7,573 bases of DNA from Pseudomonadota bacterium (GCA_021808205.1 JAKBCD010000067.1:1-7573), one strand, 5' to 3'. Counted from the first letter of the stretch, positions 1 to 7,573 are shown. Made by a program: numbers and translations. The notes: a model not told the origin generated them from the sequence alone.

Positions 1-552
1 TACGAACCCGTGGCCGGGCGGATGGTGGTCGACGGTGTGGTAACAGCCTTGCTCGACCCCGGCCAGGGCATGAATTTCGAGCTGACCGGCAATGAGAATA
101 TCCGGATGCGCGCACTCTATAGCGGCTATTCCGGCCTGCAGATCAAAACCCTGCAAGAGGATGTGGCGGTGTTTTCGGAGCTGGGGGATTTTCTCAGCCT
201 GCCGGTGCGCACGTATTCCTCCGGTATGATCGTGCGGCTGGGCTTCGCGCTTGCCACTGACATCCATCCACAGATTTTGCTAATGGATGAATGGATATTA
301 GCCGGGGATGCGGCGTTTTTGGGCAAGGCGCGGGGGCGGTTGGAGACGATGGTGGGGCACGCCGAAATCCTGGTGCTCTCCTCTCACAATCCCGCCATTC
401 TGATGCAATGGTGCAACCGGTTGATTTGGATGGATGGAGGGCGTGTGCGTGCGGACGGCACACCGGAGGAAATCCTCTCGGCCTATCTGCCGCAGGAGCA
501 GTTCCAGGAGGCCAAGGCCGCCGCTGACCGCGCCGCTATGGCCGCCGCCTGA
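1..552 (+). CDS. ABC transporter ATP-binding protein, polysaccharide-export (Wzt/KpsT/TagH) type, 3' part
   Basis: The reading frame is open from the first base, so the start codon and the Walker A loop lie outside the window; 183 codons and a TGA stop are visible. The protein should power export of a surface glycan (O-antigen, capsule or similar) through a partner permease in the inner membrane. Visible motifs in order: the block GQGMNFELTGNENI (Q-loop side of the subfamily), the modified signature YSSGM followed by RLGFA at about 211-250, Walker B ILLMDE (271-291) followed by an AGDAAF D-loop region, and the switch histidine in SSHN (385-387). Replacement of LSGGQ by SSGM is typical of the Wzt/KpsT/TagH group. 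After the ATPase fold there is only a short Ala-rich tail, so the C-terminal glycan-binding domain of long Wzt proteins is absent and the protein is more KpsT-like. The partner permease would be expected upstream, outside the window. The substrate cannot be told. Confidence 0.9.
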   Translation, partial: YEPVAGRMVVDGVVTALLDPGQGMNFELTGNENIRMRALYSGYSGLQIKTLQEDVAVFSELGDFLSLPVRTYSSGMIVRLGFALATDIHPQILLMDEWILAGDAAFLGKARGRLETMVGHAEILVLSSHNPAILMQWCNRLIWMDGGRVRADGTPEEILSAYLPQEQFQEAKAAADRAAMAAA

Positions 553-558
553 CGGCAG

Positions 559-1413
559 ATGGCGCGCATCGCCTATGTGAACGGACTGTATATGCCCTTG
601 GCGCGGGCCAGCGTGAATATTGAGGATCGTGGCTATCTGTTCGGCGACGGCATCTACGAGGTGTTCTACGCCTATCGCGGGCGGCTGACTGACGAGGCGC
701 TGCATTTCGCCCGGCTGAAGCGCAGCTGCAATGAGATCGGCCTGGCGACGCCAATGGGGCAGGCGGCGTTGCGTGTGGTGATCCATGAGTTGATGCGCCG
801 CAACCGGGTTGAGACGGGCCTGGTGTATCTGCAGCTCACCCGTGGCGTGGCCAAGCGGGACCATGCTTTTCCAACTCCTGCGGTGCGCCCCGCTTTGGTG
901 CTCACCGTGCGCCCGAAGCCCGAACCGCCGGAAACGCTCTCCTGCTGGAGTGCCGCCGCCATTACCTTGGCTGACTTGCGATGGGGGCGCTGCGATATCA
1001 AATCCACCAACCTTTTGCCGAACGTGCTGGCGCGCGAGGCGGCGAAGCAGGAAGGGGCGCAGGAGGCGATCTTGTTCGACGAGCAAGGCATGGTGACGGA
1101 AGGTGCAGCCAGCTCCGTGTGGATTGTGGGTGCGGATAATGTTCTGCGAACCAGGGGGCTGGACCAGCATGTGCTGCCTGGCTGCACCCGCACGGCGGTG
1201 CTGGATGATGTGGCGGCGGAGGGGTTGGATTTCCGGGAGGAAGCGTTCTCGCTGGCAGCATTGCGCGGGGCGCGGGAGGTTTTCATCACCAGCGCCACTT
1301 CCTTCGTGAAGCCGATCACGAAACTGGACGGTTTGCCGGTGGGCAACGCTGCGCCAGGGCTTATCGCCAGTAGGCTCTATGCGCGCTATCTTGCCCGGCT
1401 GAAGGAGGGGTAA
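559..1413 (+). CDS. dat: D-amino acid aminotransferase (PLP fold-type IV)
   Basis: Probable cytosolic D-alanine/D-amino acid transaminase, which swaps the amino group between D-amino acids and 2-oxo acids and so feeds D-Glu/D-Ala pools for peptidoglycan. The length, 284 residues, matches the family. Residues aligning with the Bacillus enzyme: Tyr33 in GIYEV, the RxH carboxylate-recognition pair Arg100/His102 in the stretch RGVAKRDHAFP, the PLP lysine Lys148 in DIKSTNLLPN, and Glu181 in TEGAASSVWIV. The RxH pair favours a D-amino acid enzyme over the related branched-chain aminotransferase IlvE or aminodeoxychorismate lyase PabC. The ATG lies 6 nt after the stop of the ABC ATPase, with no good Shine-Dalgarno, so translation is probably coupled to that gene. 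It ends 3 nt before the PaiB-like gene. Family assignment is firm; exact substrate preference is inferred. Confidence 0.92.
   Translation: MARIAYVNGLYMPLARASVNIEDRGYLFGDGIYEVFYAYRGRLTDEALHFARLKRSCNEIGLATPMGQAALRVVIHELMRRNRVETGLVYLQLTRGVAKRDHAFPTPAVRPALVLTVRPKPEPPETLSCWSAAAITLADLRWGRCDIKSTNLLPNVLAREAAKQEGAQEAILFDEQGMVTEGAASSVWIVGADNVLRTRGLDQHVLPGCTRTAVLDDVAAEGLDFREEAFSLAALRGAREVFITSATSFVKPITKLDGLPVGNAAPGLIASRLYARYLARLKEG
1402..1408 (+). promoter_or_regulatory. Ribosome binding site for the PaiB-like gene
   Basis: AAGGAGG lies within the last codons of the aminotransferase gene and ends 8 nt before the ATG at 1417. It is the strongest Shine-Dalgarno in the window and fixes that start. The third gene should therefore be translated well even though it sits inside the upstream gene's transcript. 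Confidence 0.85.
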
Positions 1414-1416
1414 GCC

Positions 1417-2028
1417 ATGTACAACCCACCCGCTTTTGCCGAGACACAGCAGGACGAACTTACGGCGATCATGCGTGCCGCCTCGTTGCCGGTGCTGGTT
1501 TCTCCCGCGCGCGGCGGCGGTCTGCTTGCCACGCATCTGCCGCTTTTGTTCCAGGCGCCGGACAGGTTGATCGGCCATGTTGCCAAGGGCAATTTCCATT
1601 GGCGGGATTTCGACCCGACGCAGGACTCGCTGGCGATGTTCACGGCGGCGGACGGCTATGTCAGCCCCTCCTGGTATCCGGCCAAGCAAGAGCATGGCCG
1701 CGTGGTGCCGACCTGGAATTACAGCATCGTGCATGCCACCGGGCAGCTTGCCATTGTCGAGGAACCGGCGCCGCTGCTGGAGATCGTGACGGCGCTGACC
1801 AATCGTTACGAGCAAGGCCGGGCGCATCCCTGGGCGGTTTCCGACGCGCCGGATGATTATATCGCAGCCCAGCTGAAGGGGATTGTCGGGCTGGTGCTGA
1901 CGATCACGAAGCTGGAAGGCAAGGCGAAGCTCAGCCAAAACCGCAGCCTGATGGACCGGGAAGGCGTGATCGCCGGAAGTGCTGAGGAGAATCCAGCGCT
2001 CTCAGCCGCGGTAAAACGCCGACTCTAG
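1417..2028 (+). CDS. paiB: PaiB-family FMN-binding protein (annotated as negative transcriptional regulator)
   Basis: A complete 203-residue protein, the usual length for PaiB. It has the conserved family blocks: the MYNPPAF start, THLPLLF (39-45), GHVAKGNFHW (53-62), the long block YVSPSWYP/KQEHG/VVPTWNY (81-102) followed by VHATG, the LTNRYEQ region (127-132), and a C-terminal IVGLVLTITKLEGKAKLSQNR block. The fold is a flavin-reductase-like split barrel that binds FMN. Bacillus PaiB was described with PaiA as a negative regulator of sporulation and protease genes, but most homologues have no known target and no obvious helix-turn-helix is seen here, so an oxidoreductase or flavin-sensing role is as likely as DNA binding. 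It starts 3 nt after the aminotransferase stop, and such pairing suggests co-transcription. The TAG stop leads directly into a repeat-filled gap. Confidence 0.9.
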   Translation: MYNPPAFAETQQDELTAIMRAASLPVLVSPARGGGLLATHLPLLFQAPDRLIGHVAKGNFHWRDFDPTQDSLAMFTAADGYVSPSWYPAKQEHGRVVPTWNYSIVHATGQLAIVEEPAPLLEIVTALTNRYEQGRAHPWAVSDAPDDYIAAQLKGIVGLVLTITKLEGKAKLSQNRSLMDREGVIAGSAEENPALSAAVKRRL

Positions 2029-2084
2029 AGCAATCTGCTTTTAGATTGACGCGGCGGCGCCAAGATAAACGCATGAAATTGCTC
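2028..2084. repeat. Weak inverted repeats after the paiB stop
   Basis: GAGCAAT (2028-2034, starting in the stop codon) is complementary to ATTGCTC (2078-2084), and inside it CAATCT (2031-2036) pairs with AGATTG (2043-2048) around a GCTTTT loop. The two pairings compete for the same bases. They may be a decayed member of the palindrome cluster that follows, or chance. Neither is followed by a T tract, so a terminator role is unsupported. Confidence 0.3.
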
Positions 2085-2099
2085 GCTCAAACATAAAAT

Positions 2100-2130
2100 T
2101 AGAGGGTTCAGCTTTTAGCTGAACCCTCTA
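2100..2130. terminator. Perfect 14-bp hairpin, probable bidirectional terminator / palindromic repeat
   Basis: TAGAGGGTTCAGCT (2100-2113) and AGCTGAACCCTCTA (2117-2130) are exact reverse complements around a 3-nt TTT loop. Read on the minus strand the stem is followed by the T-rich ATTTTATGTTTG, which fits an intrinsic terminator for transcripts from the rpsA side. Read on the plus strand the T tract is missing. It lies between convergent genes, where terminators are expected. Its arms resemble those of the next palindrome, so it may also be a repeat-family copy. Confidence 0.6.
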
Positions 2131-2133
2131 GCG

Positions 2134-2176
2134 TCTGAATCGCCCTCTATATCATTGTTTTAGAGGCGGATTCAGA
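2134..2176 (+). terminator. Imperfect 16-bp hairpin followed by TTTT, probable paiB-side terminator
   Basis: TCTGAATCGCCCTCTA (2134-2149) pairs with TAGAGGCGGATTCAGA (2161-2176) at 14 of 16 positions; the two mismatches are adjacent (GC against CG). The loop is 11 nt. TTTT follows directly at 2177-2180, making this the best intrinsic-terminator candidate for the plus-strand operon, though the T run is short. Both arms contain a GANTC site (2137-2141 and 2169-2173). Confidence 0.5.
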
Positions 2177-2214
2177 TTTTAGAGCGGATCACGCCCGTGA
2201 TTCGATCTAAAATC
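2175..2214. repeat. Imperfect 19-bp palindrome
   Basis: The left arm, 2175-2193 (G followed by ATTTTAGAGCGGATCACG), pairs with the right arm, 2196-2214 (CGTGATTCGATCTAAAAT followed by C), at 17 of 19 positions around a central CC. It overlaps the end of the preceding palindrome by two bases. The TTTTAGAGCGGAT start repeats the TTTTAGAGGCGGAT of the preceding right arm (2158-2172). It has the appearance of a REP-like extragenic palindromic element. No protein-coding signal is present. Confidence 0.55.
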
Positions 2215-2269
2215 ATCCGGCTCCAATGTGTGCCGCGCTGTGGGCGCCGCTGATAATGACATTGTGGTA

Positions 2270-2281
2270 GAGCCCGGGCTC
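2270..2281. repeat. 12-bp perfect palindrome GAGCCCGGGCTC
   Basis: A self-complementary 12-mer lies between the palindrome cluster and the rpsA hairpins. It could extend rpsA transcript termination or be a protein binding site; nothing nearby decides between these. The stretch 2215-2269 before it shows only a weak 6-bp inverted repeat (CAATGT at 2224-2229 with ACATTG at 2259-2264). Confidence 0.35.
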
Positions 2282-2308
2282 AACAAACCCGGCAGCTTGC
2301 GCTGCCGG
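2281..2308 (-). terminator. rpsA terminator hairpin with GCAA tetraloop
   Basis: On the minus strand the perfect 8-bp stem CCGGCAGC/GCTGCCGG (2289-2308) is capped by GCAA, a stable GNRA loop, and is followed by GTTTGTTG. It begins about 30 nt past the rpsA stop. Stem strength and position fit an intrinsic terminator; the T tract is interrupted by Gs, so efficiency is uncertain. Confidence 0.6.
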
Positions 2309-2316
2309 CATGGGTA

Positions 2317-2336
2317 TTTCTCCCTCGCGGGAAAAA
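2317..2336 (-). other. Second GNRA-capped hairpin just after the rpsA stop
   Basis: On the minus strand TTTTTCCC and GGGAGAAA flank a GCGA loop, giving seven of eight pairs. It sits immediately downstream of the rpsA stop codon and before the main terminator hairpin. It may protect the mRNA 3' end or help pausing. The stem is A/T-rich at its base, so it is weaker than the next one. Confidence 0.4.
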
Positions 2337-2338
2337 GA

Positions 2339-4072
2339 TTAGTCTTCTGTCGACTGGTTGCGGCGGCGAATGGCCGCACCCAGAATGTCGCCGAGCGAAG
2401 CGCCCGAATCGGACGATCCGTATTCCGCGATCGCGGTCTTGTCCTCGTCGATCTCTTTGCCCTTGATGGTGAGCTGCAGCTTGCGGGCCGCGCGGTCCAC
2501 CGCGGTGATCTTGGCGTCGATCTTGTCGCCCACGGCGAAACGCTCGGGGCGCTGCTCGGCCTTGTCGCGCGCCAGCTCGGCGCGGCGGATGAAGCCGGTC
2601 AGCACATCGTCCACCTTCACCTCGACGCCATTGCTCTGCACGGCGGTAACTGTGCATGTGACGATCTGGTTCTTGTGGATCTTGTCCAGCACGCCGGCGG
2701 CCGGGTCGACCTCAAGCTGCTTGATGCCGAGCGAAATGCGCTCCTTCTCCACGTCCACGTCCAGCACCTTGGCCTTGACGACCTGGCCTTTCTCGAACTT
2801 GGCGATGGCGGCCTCGCCGGCTTCTTCCCAGGAGAGGTCGGACATGTGGATCATGCCGTCGATCTCCGGGCCGACCGCGATGAACAGGCCGAACTCGGTG
2901 ATGTTGCGGATCTCGCCCTCGACGATGGAGCCGATCGGGTGCTCGTCCTGGAACTCTTCCCAGGGGTTGCGCTGCACCTGCTTCAGGCCCAGCGAAATGC
3001 GGCGCTTGGAGGCGTCGACATCCAGCACCACCACGTCCACTTCCTGAGAGGTGGAGACGATCTTGCCCGGGTGGGCGTTCTTCTTGGTCCAGGACATCTC
3101 GGAGACGTGAACGAGACCTTCCACGCCCGCTTCCAGCTCCACGAAGGCGCCGTAATCGGTAATGTTGGTCACGCGGCCGGTGGCTTTCACGCCAGGCGGG
3201 TACTTCACGTCCACGCCTTCCCACGGGTCGGCCTCAAGCTGCTTCATGCCCAGCGAGATGCGCTGGGTATCGGCATTGAAGCGGATCACCTGCACCTTAA
3301 CGGGCTGGCCGATGACCAGCGCCTCGGCAGGGTGGTTGATGCGCTTCCAGGCGATGTCGGTCACGTGCAGCAGGCCATCGACGCCACCGAGATCGACGAA
3401 CGCGCCGTAATCGGTGATGTTTTTTACCACGCCGTCGAGGATCTGGCCTTCCTTGAGGCCGGTGATCAGCTCGGAACGCTGCTCCGCACGAGTTTCTTCC
3501 AGCACCGCGCGGCGGGAGACGACGATGTTGCCACGCTGGCGGTCCATCTTCAAAATCTGGAACGGCTGGGCCACGCCCATCAGCGGGCCGACATCGCGCA
3601 CCGGGCGGATATCCACCTGGGAACCGGGCAGGAACGCCGTGGCGCCGCCGAGATCGACGGTGAAGCCGCCTTTGACGCGACCATGAATCACGCCGTTCAC
3701 GCGGGTCTGGACCTCGAACGCCTTCTCGAGCTGGGTCCAGCTCTCCTCGCGCCGCGCCTTCTCGCGCGACAGCACCATGGCGCCGTCCTTGTCCTCGTAG
3801 CGCTCGATGAACAGGTCGAACACGTCTCCGGGGTTGACCTCGGGCTTGGCGCCAACGGGGGCGAACTCGCGTAAGGGGACGCGGCCTTCTGATTTCAGGC
3901 CAACATCGACGATGACGTAATCGTCGTCGATGCGCAGCACGCGGCCGGAGACGACGGAACCTTCAAACCCGGCGGCATCGCCGAGAGAGGAATCAAGCAG
4001 GGCGGCAAAATCATCAGCACCGGAATAGGCCGGTGCTTCGGAATGACGGATGGCGGTGATGGAAGAAGCCAT
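2339..4072 (-). CDS. rpsA: 30S ribosomal protein S1
   Basis: A complete 577-residue S1 protein (E. coli S1 has 557). S1 binds mRNA at the 30S platform and helps unfold and dock messages with weak Shine-Dalgarno sites. Six OB-fold S1 domains are readable at about residues 38-104, 122-188, 209-277, 294-363, 381-450 and 468-537. Domains 3-5 carry the typical N-I-T-(D/E)-(Y/F)-G-x-F block (218-225, 303-310, 390-397), LLHV/LVHV/MIHM and RISLG ends. Domains 1-2 are the divergent ribosome-binding pair, and domain 6 is also divergent (GVEVKVDDVLTGFI), as in other S1 proteins. The start at 4072 is preceded by AAGGA. It is transcribed opposite to both flanks and appears to be a single-gene unit with its own leader and terminator, without cmk upstream or ihfB downstream as seen in many proteobacteria. 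Confidence 0.98.
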   Translation of the reverse strand: MASSITAIRHSEAPAYSGADDFAALLDSSLGDAAGFEGSVVSGRVLRIDDDYVIVDVGLKSEGRVPLREFAPVGAKPEVNPGDVFDLFIERYEDKDGAMVLSREKARREESWTQLEKAFEVQTRVNGVIHGRVKGGFTVDLGGATAFLPGSQVDIRPVRDVGPLMGVAQPFQILKMDRQRGNIVVSRRAVLEETRAEQRSELITGLKEGQILDGVVKNITDYGAFVDLGGVDGLLHVTDIAWKRINHPAEALVIGQPVKVQVIRFNADTQRISLGMKQLEADPWEGVDVKYPPGVKATGRVTNITDYGAFVELEAGVEGLVHVSEMSWTKKNAHPGKIVSTSQEVDVVVLDVDASKRRISLGLKQVQRNPWEEFQDEHPIGSIVEGEIRNITEFGLFIAVGPEIDGMIHMSDLSWEEAGEAAIAKFEKGQVVKAKVLDVDVEKERISLGIKQLEVDPAAGVLDKIHKNQIVTCTVTAVQSNGVEVKVDDVLTGFIRRAELARDKAEQRPERFAVGDKIDAKITAVDRAARKLQLTIKGKEIDEDKTAIAEYGSSDSGASLGDILGAAIRRRNQSTED

Positions 4073-4085
4073 GTGGCTATATATG

Positions 4086-4090
4086 TCCTT
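4086..4090 (-). promoter_or_regulatory. rpsA ribosome binding site
   Basis: On the minus strand AAGGA lies 13 nt before the ATG, slightly far, with the A/U-rich CATATATAGCC between. A/U-rich sequence near the start is favoured by S1 itself, so an imperfectly spaced site here is compatible with autogenous control (inference). Confidence 0.55.
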
Positions 4091-4095
4091 GAAAA

Positions 4096-4114
4096 CGGAC
4101 CGTTTTGTGGTCCG
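4096..4114 (-). promoter_or_regulatory. rpsA leader hairpin directly upstream of the ribosome binding site
   Basis: On the minus strand CGGACC and GGTCCG form a perfect 6-bp stem with loop ACAAAAC, followed by TTTTC and then the AAGGA site 5 nt past the stem. AAA before the stem can also pair with the following TTT if one C is bulged. The layout fits an attenuator-like stem or an S1 autoregulatory element; E. coli rpsA is known to be autoregulated at translation through leader stem-loops. A smaller 5-bp stem (GCCTG/CAGGC, 4130-4144) lies further upstream in the leader. Confidence 0.45.
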
Positions 4115-4200
4115 GTTTGGGTATGCGCGGCCTGGTGTTCAGGCAACGTCTAGGGCACCCCGGCCGGTGGGCGGGATGTCCTGATTAAGTAATGCCGCGC

Positions 4201-4228
4201 TGTTTAGACCTGATGGCGTCAAAGTCAA
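4201..4228 (-). promoter_or_regulatory. Candidate rpsA promoter
   Basis: On the minus strand TTGACT (4228-4223) is followed after 16 bp by TAAACA (4206-4201). The -35 is a good housekeeping-sigma match; the -10 is weak. Transcription would begin near 4194 and give a leader of about 120 nt carrying the two stems described. The gap 4073-4315 holds no gene. Confidence 0.4.
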
Positions 4229-4278
4229 GCAAAACTGCGGTATGCGCCGGTTTTGGCGCGGTAGGGGGCCGCACAGGC

Positions 4279-4306
4279 TTCATGTCCACGGATTAGCTGC
4301 TATAAG
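4279..4306 (+). promoter_or_regulatory. Weak candidate bamD promoter
   Basis: TATAAG at 4301-4306 is a good -10 match with a poor -35 (TTCATG, 4279-4284) 16 bp before it. If used, transcription would start about 3 nt before the bamD ATG at 4316, giving an almost leaderless mRNA. This agrees with the lack of a clear Shine-Dalgarno (only GGA at 4309-4311). A promoter further upstream is equally possible. Confidence 0.25.
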
Positions 4307-4315
4307 CCGGACGCA

Positions 4316-5191
4316 ATGACACATCTCCGCTCCGGCCTTGCCCGCCTGTCTCTGCTCGCCCTTGGCCTTGCCCTGGCGGCTTGTTCCAGCCAAACCAAAG
4401 GGGATGCCTCGCTGGGCGATTTTGCCAGCGGCACGCTGCCCCCGCCGGATCAGGCTTATGCCACCGCCGTCGCGCGGATGCAGAAGGGCGATTACGGCAT
4501 CGCCGTGAAGGATTTCGACGCTCTGCAGGAGACCTACCCGTATTCAACATGGTCCACCCATGCGGAGCTGCTGGCGGCTTATTCGCAATATAAGCAGATG
4601 GATTATGAGGACGCGATCAGCTCGCTGAACCGCTTTATCCAGCTCTACCCGGAAAATCAGGAAGTCGCCTACGCCTATTACCTGAAAGCGCTCTGCTATT
4701 ATGAGCAGATCGACGATGTGCAGCGCGACCAGGCCGCAACCTATGCAACGATCCAGGCGATGCAGGATGTCATTACCCGTTTCCCCGACAGCGCCTATGC
4801 CCGCGACGCGCAGATTAAACTGCGCCTTGCCTATAACCGCCTCGCTGGGCACGAGATGGTGATCGGCCGGTATTACGAGAAACAGCATCTCTATGCAGCT
4901 GCCATCGGGCGCTATCAGGATGTCGCGAATACCTACCAGACCACCACCTACGCCCCAGAGGCGTTGGAGCGCATGGTGGAAGTTTACCTGGATCTCGGGC
5001 TGACGGACGCGGCTATCCGCGCGGCCTCAGTGCTGGGCTATAATTATCCAGGCAGCTCCTGGTACGAGGCAGCCTATGACAAGCTGAAATCCCACGGGCT
5101 GGTGAATGCGCGCGACGAGACCGCCGCGAATTCTGATGCGGTGGCGCCACCAGCACCTAAGCCTGCGCATCATTGGTACTGGCCATTCTGA
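4316..5191 (+). CDS. bamD: Outer membrane protein assembly factor BamD (lipoprotein)
   Basis: An essential lipoprotein of the BAM complex that folds beta-barrel proteins into the outer membrane, anchored in the inner leaflet facing the periplasm. It has 291 residues. A signal peptide (Arg5, Arg10, then a Leu/Ala-rich core) ends in the lipobox L20-A-A-C23 followed by SS, so Cys23 is lipidated and Ser at +2 favours outer-membrane sorting. The mature part is a TPR protein: PPPDQAYATAVARMQKGDY (42-60), a run through EDAISSLNRFIQLYPEN (98-114), a mid-segment ending TRFPDSAYARDA (154-165), YYEKQHLYAAAIGRYQ (186-201) and a final helix pair near 215-258, all typical of BamD/ComL. The C-terminal tail is Pro-rich and ends in WYWPF, longer than in E. 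coli BamD (245 residues). The ATG is chosen because the signal peptide starts there. recN follows after 7 nt. Confidence 0.96.
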   Translation: MTHLRSGLARLSLLALGLALAACSSQTKGDASLGDFASGTLPPPDQAYATAVARMQKGDYGIAVKDFDALQETYPYSTWSTHAELLAAYSQYKQMDYEDAISSLNRFIQLYPENQEVAYAYYLKALCYYEQIDDVQRDQAATYATIQAMQDVITRFPDSAYARDAQIKLRLAYNRLAGHEMVIGRYYEKQHLYAAAIGRYQDVANTYQTTTYAPEALERMVEVYLDLGLTDAAIRAASVLGYNYPGSSWYEAAYDKLKSHGLVNARDETAANSDAVAPPAPKPAHHWYWPF

Positions 5192-5194
5192 AGG
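5190..5194 (+). promoter_or_regulatory. Ribosome binding site deciding the recN start
   Basis: GAAGG overlaps the bamD stop codon and lies 4 nt before the ATG at 5199. The spacing is short, but its position and the fit of the protein start support 5199 rather than the upstream in-frame start at 5106, which lies inside bamD. Confidence 0.5.
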
Positions 5195-5198
5195 CGCC

Positions 5199-7573
<2,375 letters not shown>

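Noticed and set aside
298..1938. 546-codon open frame on the minus strand, antisense to the left block
   Set aside because: It runs across three well-supported genes and their junctions. The Arg/Gln/His/Gly-rich translation with no motifs is a GC-codon shadow.
2029..2338. CRISPR array, small RNA gene or att site in the repeat-rich gap
   Set aside because: The repeats are adjacent palindromes of different lengths with no regular spacers. No integrase or tRNA end is present, and no separate promoter for a small RNA could be supported.
2228..3874. 548-codon open frame on the plus strand, antisense to rpsA
   Set aside because: It lies wholly opposite a clear six-domain S1 gene plus its terminator region. 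Its translation is rich in Leu, Val, His, Asp and Ala with no recognisable domain, as expected from the complement of GC-biased codons. Its start lies within the repeat-filled gap and has no ribosome binding site.
5140..5151. 12-bp perfect palindrome GGTGGCGCCACC near the end of bamD
   Set aside because: It sits within the coding sequence for the tail of BamD in GC-rich DNA, has no T tract or operator context, and is plausible by chance.
5106..5198. Upstream in-frame extension of RecN
   Set aside because: The 31 extra residues are encoded inside bamD and are Arg-rich and unlike RecN N-termini. The start at 5199 has a Shine-Dalgarno and the expected MLxxLxIRD beginning.

Overview
The window is GC-rich and densely packed with bacterial chromosomal genes. 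It looks alphaproteobacterial: the same-strand order bamD-recN-ligA is a classic alphaproteobacterial arrangement, three GANTC sites (the CcrM methylation motif) lie in an intergenic repeat cluster, and most proteins look like Rhodospirillales/Acetobacteraceae homologues. The family-level placement is an impression from protein style, not a measurement.

Left block (1-2028, plus strand). Three closely spaced genes probably form one transcript: the 3' part of a polysaccharide-export type ABC ATPase (Wzt/KpsT/TagH-like), a PLP fold-type IV D-amino acid aminotransferase, and a PaiB-family FMN-binding protein. The gaps are 6 nt and 3 nt, and a strong Shine-Dalgarno for the third gene overlaps the end of the second.

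Convergent gap (2029-2338, about 310 nt). There is no gene here. It is filled with inverted repeats: three abutting imperfect palindromes at 2100-2214 that share a TTAGAG start and carry GANTC sites, then a 12-bp palindrome, then two hairpins that read as GNRA-capped stems on the minus strand just past the rpsA stop. The cluster probably ends transcription from both sides, and its first part looks like a palindromic repeat family.

rpsA (2339-4072, minus strand). This is a complete six-domain ribosomal protein S1 gene, apparently transcribed alone, with a predicted leader of about 120 nt carrying a hairpin just upstream of its ribosome binding site.

Divergent gap (4073-4315) and right block (4316-7573, plus strand). 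bamD (outer-membrane beta-barrel assembly lipoprotein), recN (SMC-like double-strand-break repair ATPase) and ligA (NAD-dependent DNA ligase, cut by the window end) follow with a 7-nt gap and then an ATGA overlap, so they are probably translationally coupled. This joins envelope assembly with DNA repair and ligation.

I see no phage, CRISPR, IS element, tRNA/rRNA or defence system. Nothing here convincingly suggests an undescribed system; the most interesting non-coding items are the palindrome cluster and the rpsA leader.
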